The translations under genes and the position numbers were made by a program. The notes beneath the pieces were generated by a model. The model made no database searches and was not told the DNA's origin. It worked only from the letters and a program-made list of their open reading frames with translations. Shown in pieces: positions 61,296 to 61,625 of a stretch of DNA of 61,625 nt (the first letter of the stretch is position 1; each line of letters begins with the position of its first letter). This DNA is from Nitrospinota bacterium (GTDB lineage: Bacteria; Nitrospinota; Nitrospinia; Nitrospinales; VA-1), in assembly GCA_009873635.1 (NCBI GenBank), contig WAHY01000013.1:1-61625 (forward strand). Reading direction: 5' to 3'.

Positions 61296-61625
61296 TTAGA
61301 CCTGAGAGATTATTGTATCCAAAAGCTCATCTGCGACCCCTATTAACCGTGCAGAAGCATTATAAGCCTGTTGGAACTTAATCATGTTAATCATTTCCTC
61401 ATCAATCGATACACCGGCTATGCTCTCTCTCCTTACATCGAGCTGCAGTAGAATTCCCTCTTGTTGCGACAGGGTTGACTGAGAGGCAAAAGATTCTATT
61501 CCCACCGTACTGACCAGCGAACTATAAAACTCATCAAATGTGAATGTACCTGAACCTGAAGAATCTAAAGTTATGCTGTCGAAGACAAGCTTGGACTGAA
61601 GCTCAACCAGTTGCAGAGCATTTCC
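61296..61625 (-). CDS. flgK: Flagellar hook-associated protein 1 (FlgK), C-terminal part
   Basis: The gene runs off the right edge of the window; about 110 residues of the C-terminus are visible. The end has the FlgK pattern GTFTFDEFYSSLVSTVG, SQQEGILLQLDVRRESIAGVSIDEEMINMIKFQQAYNASARLIGVADELLDTIISQV. Joins hook to filament with FlgL. Order flgK-flgL is the usual one. Confidence 0.92.
   Translation of the reverse strand, partial: GNALQLVELQSKLVFDSITLDSSGSGTFTFDEFYSSLVSTVGIESFASQSTLSQQEGILLQLDVRRESIAGVSIDEEMINMIKFQQAYNASARLIGVADELLDTIISQV

Overview
The window reads as one chromosomal segment of a free-living, flagellated Gram-negative bacterium of moderate GC content. It has many lipoproteins with lipoboxes, exported tetratricopeptide (TPR) proteins, flgK/flgL, tmRNA, tRNA-Thr, cobalamin-dependent MetH and several sodium or cation transport families. 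The TPR-rich, B12-using, marine-looking content would suit a Nitrospinota-like lineage, but that placement is a guess from style and no marker gene here settles it. No CRISPR array, intact prophage or intact insertion sequence is visible.

Layout. 0-9.7 kb: partial metH on the minus strand, a sorbosone dehydrogenase-like protein, a divergent pair of an SUMF1-type lipoprotein and a ParB-like protein whose start codons interlock, a frameshifted TPR gene, a DegT-type aminotransferase and an exported protein. 9.8-20.2 kb: uvrC, a sodium symporter translationally coupled to cbiZ, trmB fused to eight 34-residue repeats, purM, a glutamate-type dehydrogenase, yjbQ and a TPR lipoprotein. 20.2-27.3 kb: a minus-strand ion-transport block with two PII-like proteins, a duplicated DUF1538 transporter, a CPA1 antiporter with a cyclic-nucleotide domain, a DUF389 protein and a small Cys protein. 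27.6-32.9 kb: a TPR lipoprotein, a methyltransferase operon with two very small membrane peptides, a DEAD-box helicase, a decayed HEAGH-motif gene and marC. 33-40 kb: ankyrin protein, orphan efflux adaptor, and small exported proteins including a second SUMF1 protein and a thioredoxin fold with SxxS where CxxC is expected.

40-50.4 kb: tRNA-Thr with a G-rich tract nearby, a cyclic-nucleotide-binding protein, an isoaspartyl peptidase, then the most interesting group: a good promoter, an exported protein made of two homologous halves each preceded by a His-rich motif, a MerR regulator with a complete cobalamin-binding domain (CarH/LitR type), and a CbiX-like chelatase. purD and a three-gene amino-acid-type ABC importer follow. 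50.4-61.6 kb: a TMTC-like membrane TPR protein and GT4 glycosyltransferase, ssrA with a broken integrase beside it, an exported thiol peroxidase, a transposase remnant, a frameshifted response regulator, a receiver/kinase-tail chimera, and flgL-flgK.

Functional threads. Cobalamin recurs: MetH consumes it, CbiZ salvages cobinamides, the MerR-B12 protein senses it, and the CbiX-like protein would insert cobalt or a related metal. Cation homeostasis recurs (NSS symporter, DUF1538, CPA1, DUF389, MarC). Genome erosion is visible as at least five broken genes or remnants, plus a dispersed intergenic repeat in three copies and a foldback element. All product calls come from reading motifs by eye; no database search was possible.
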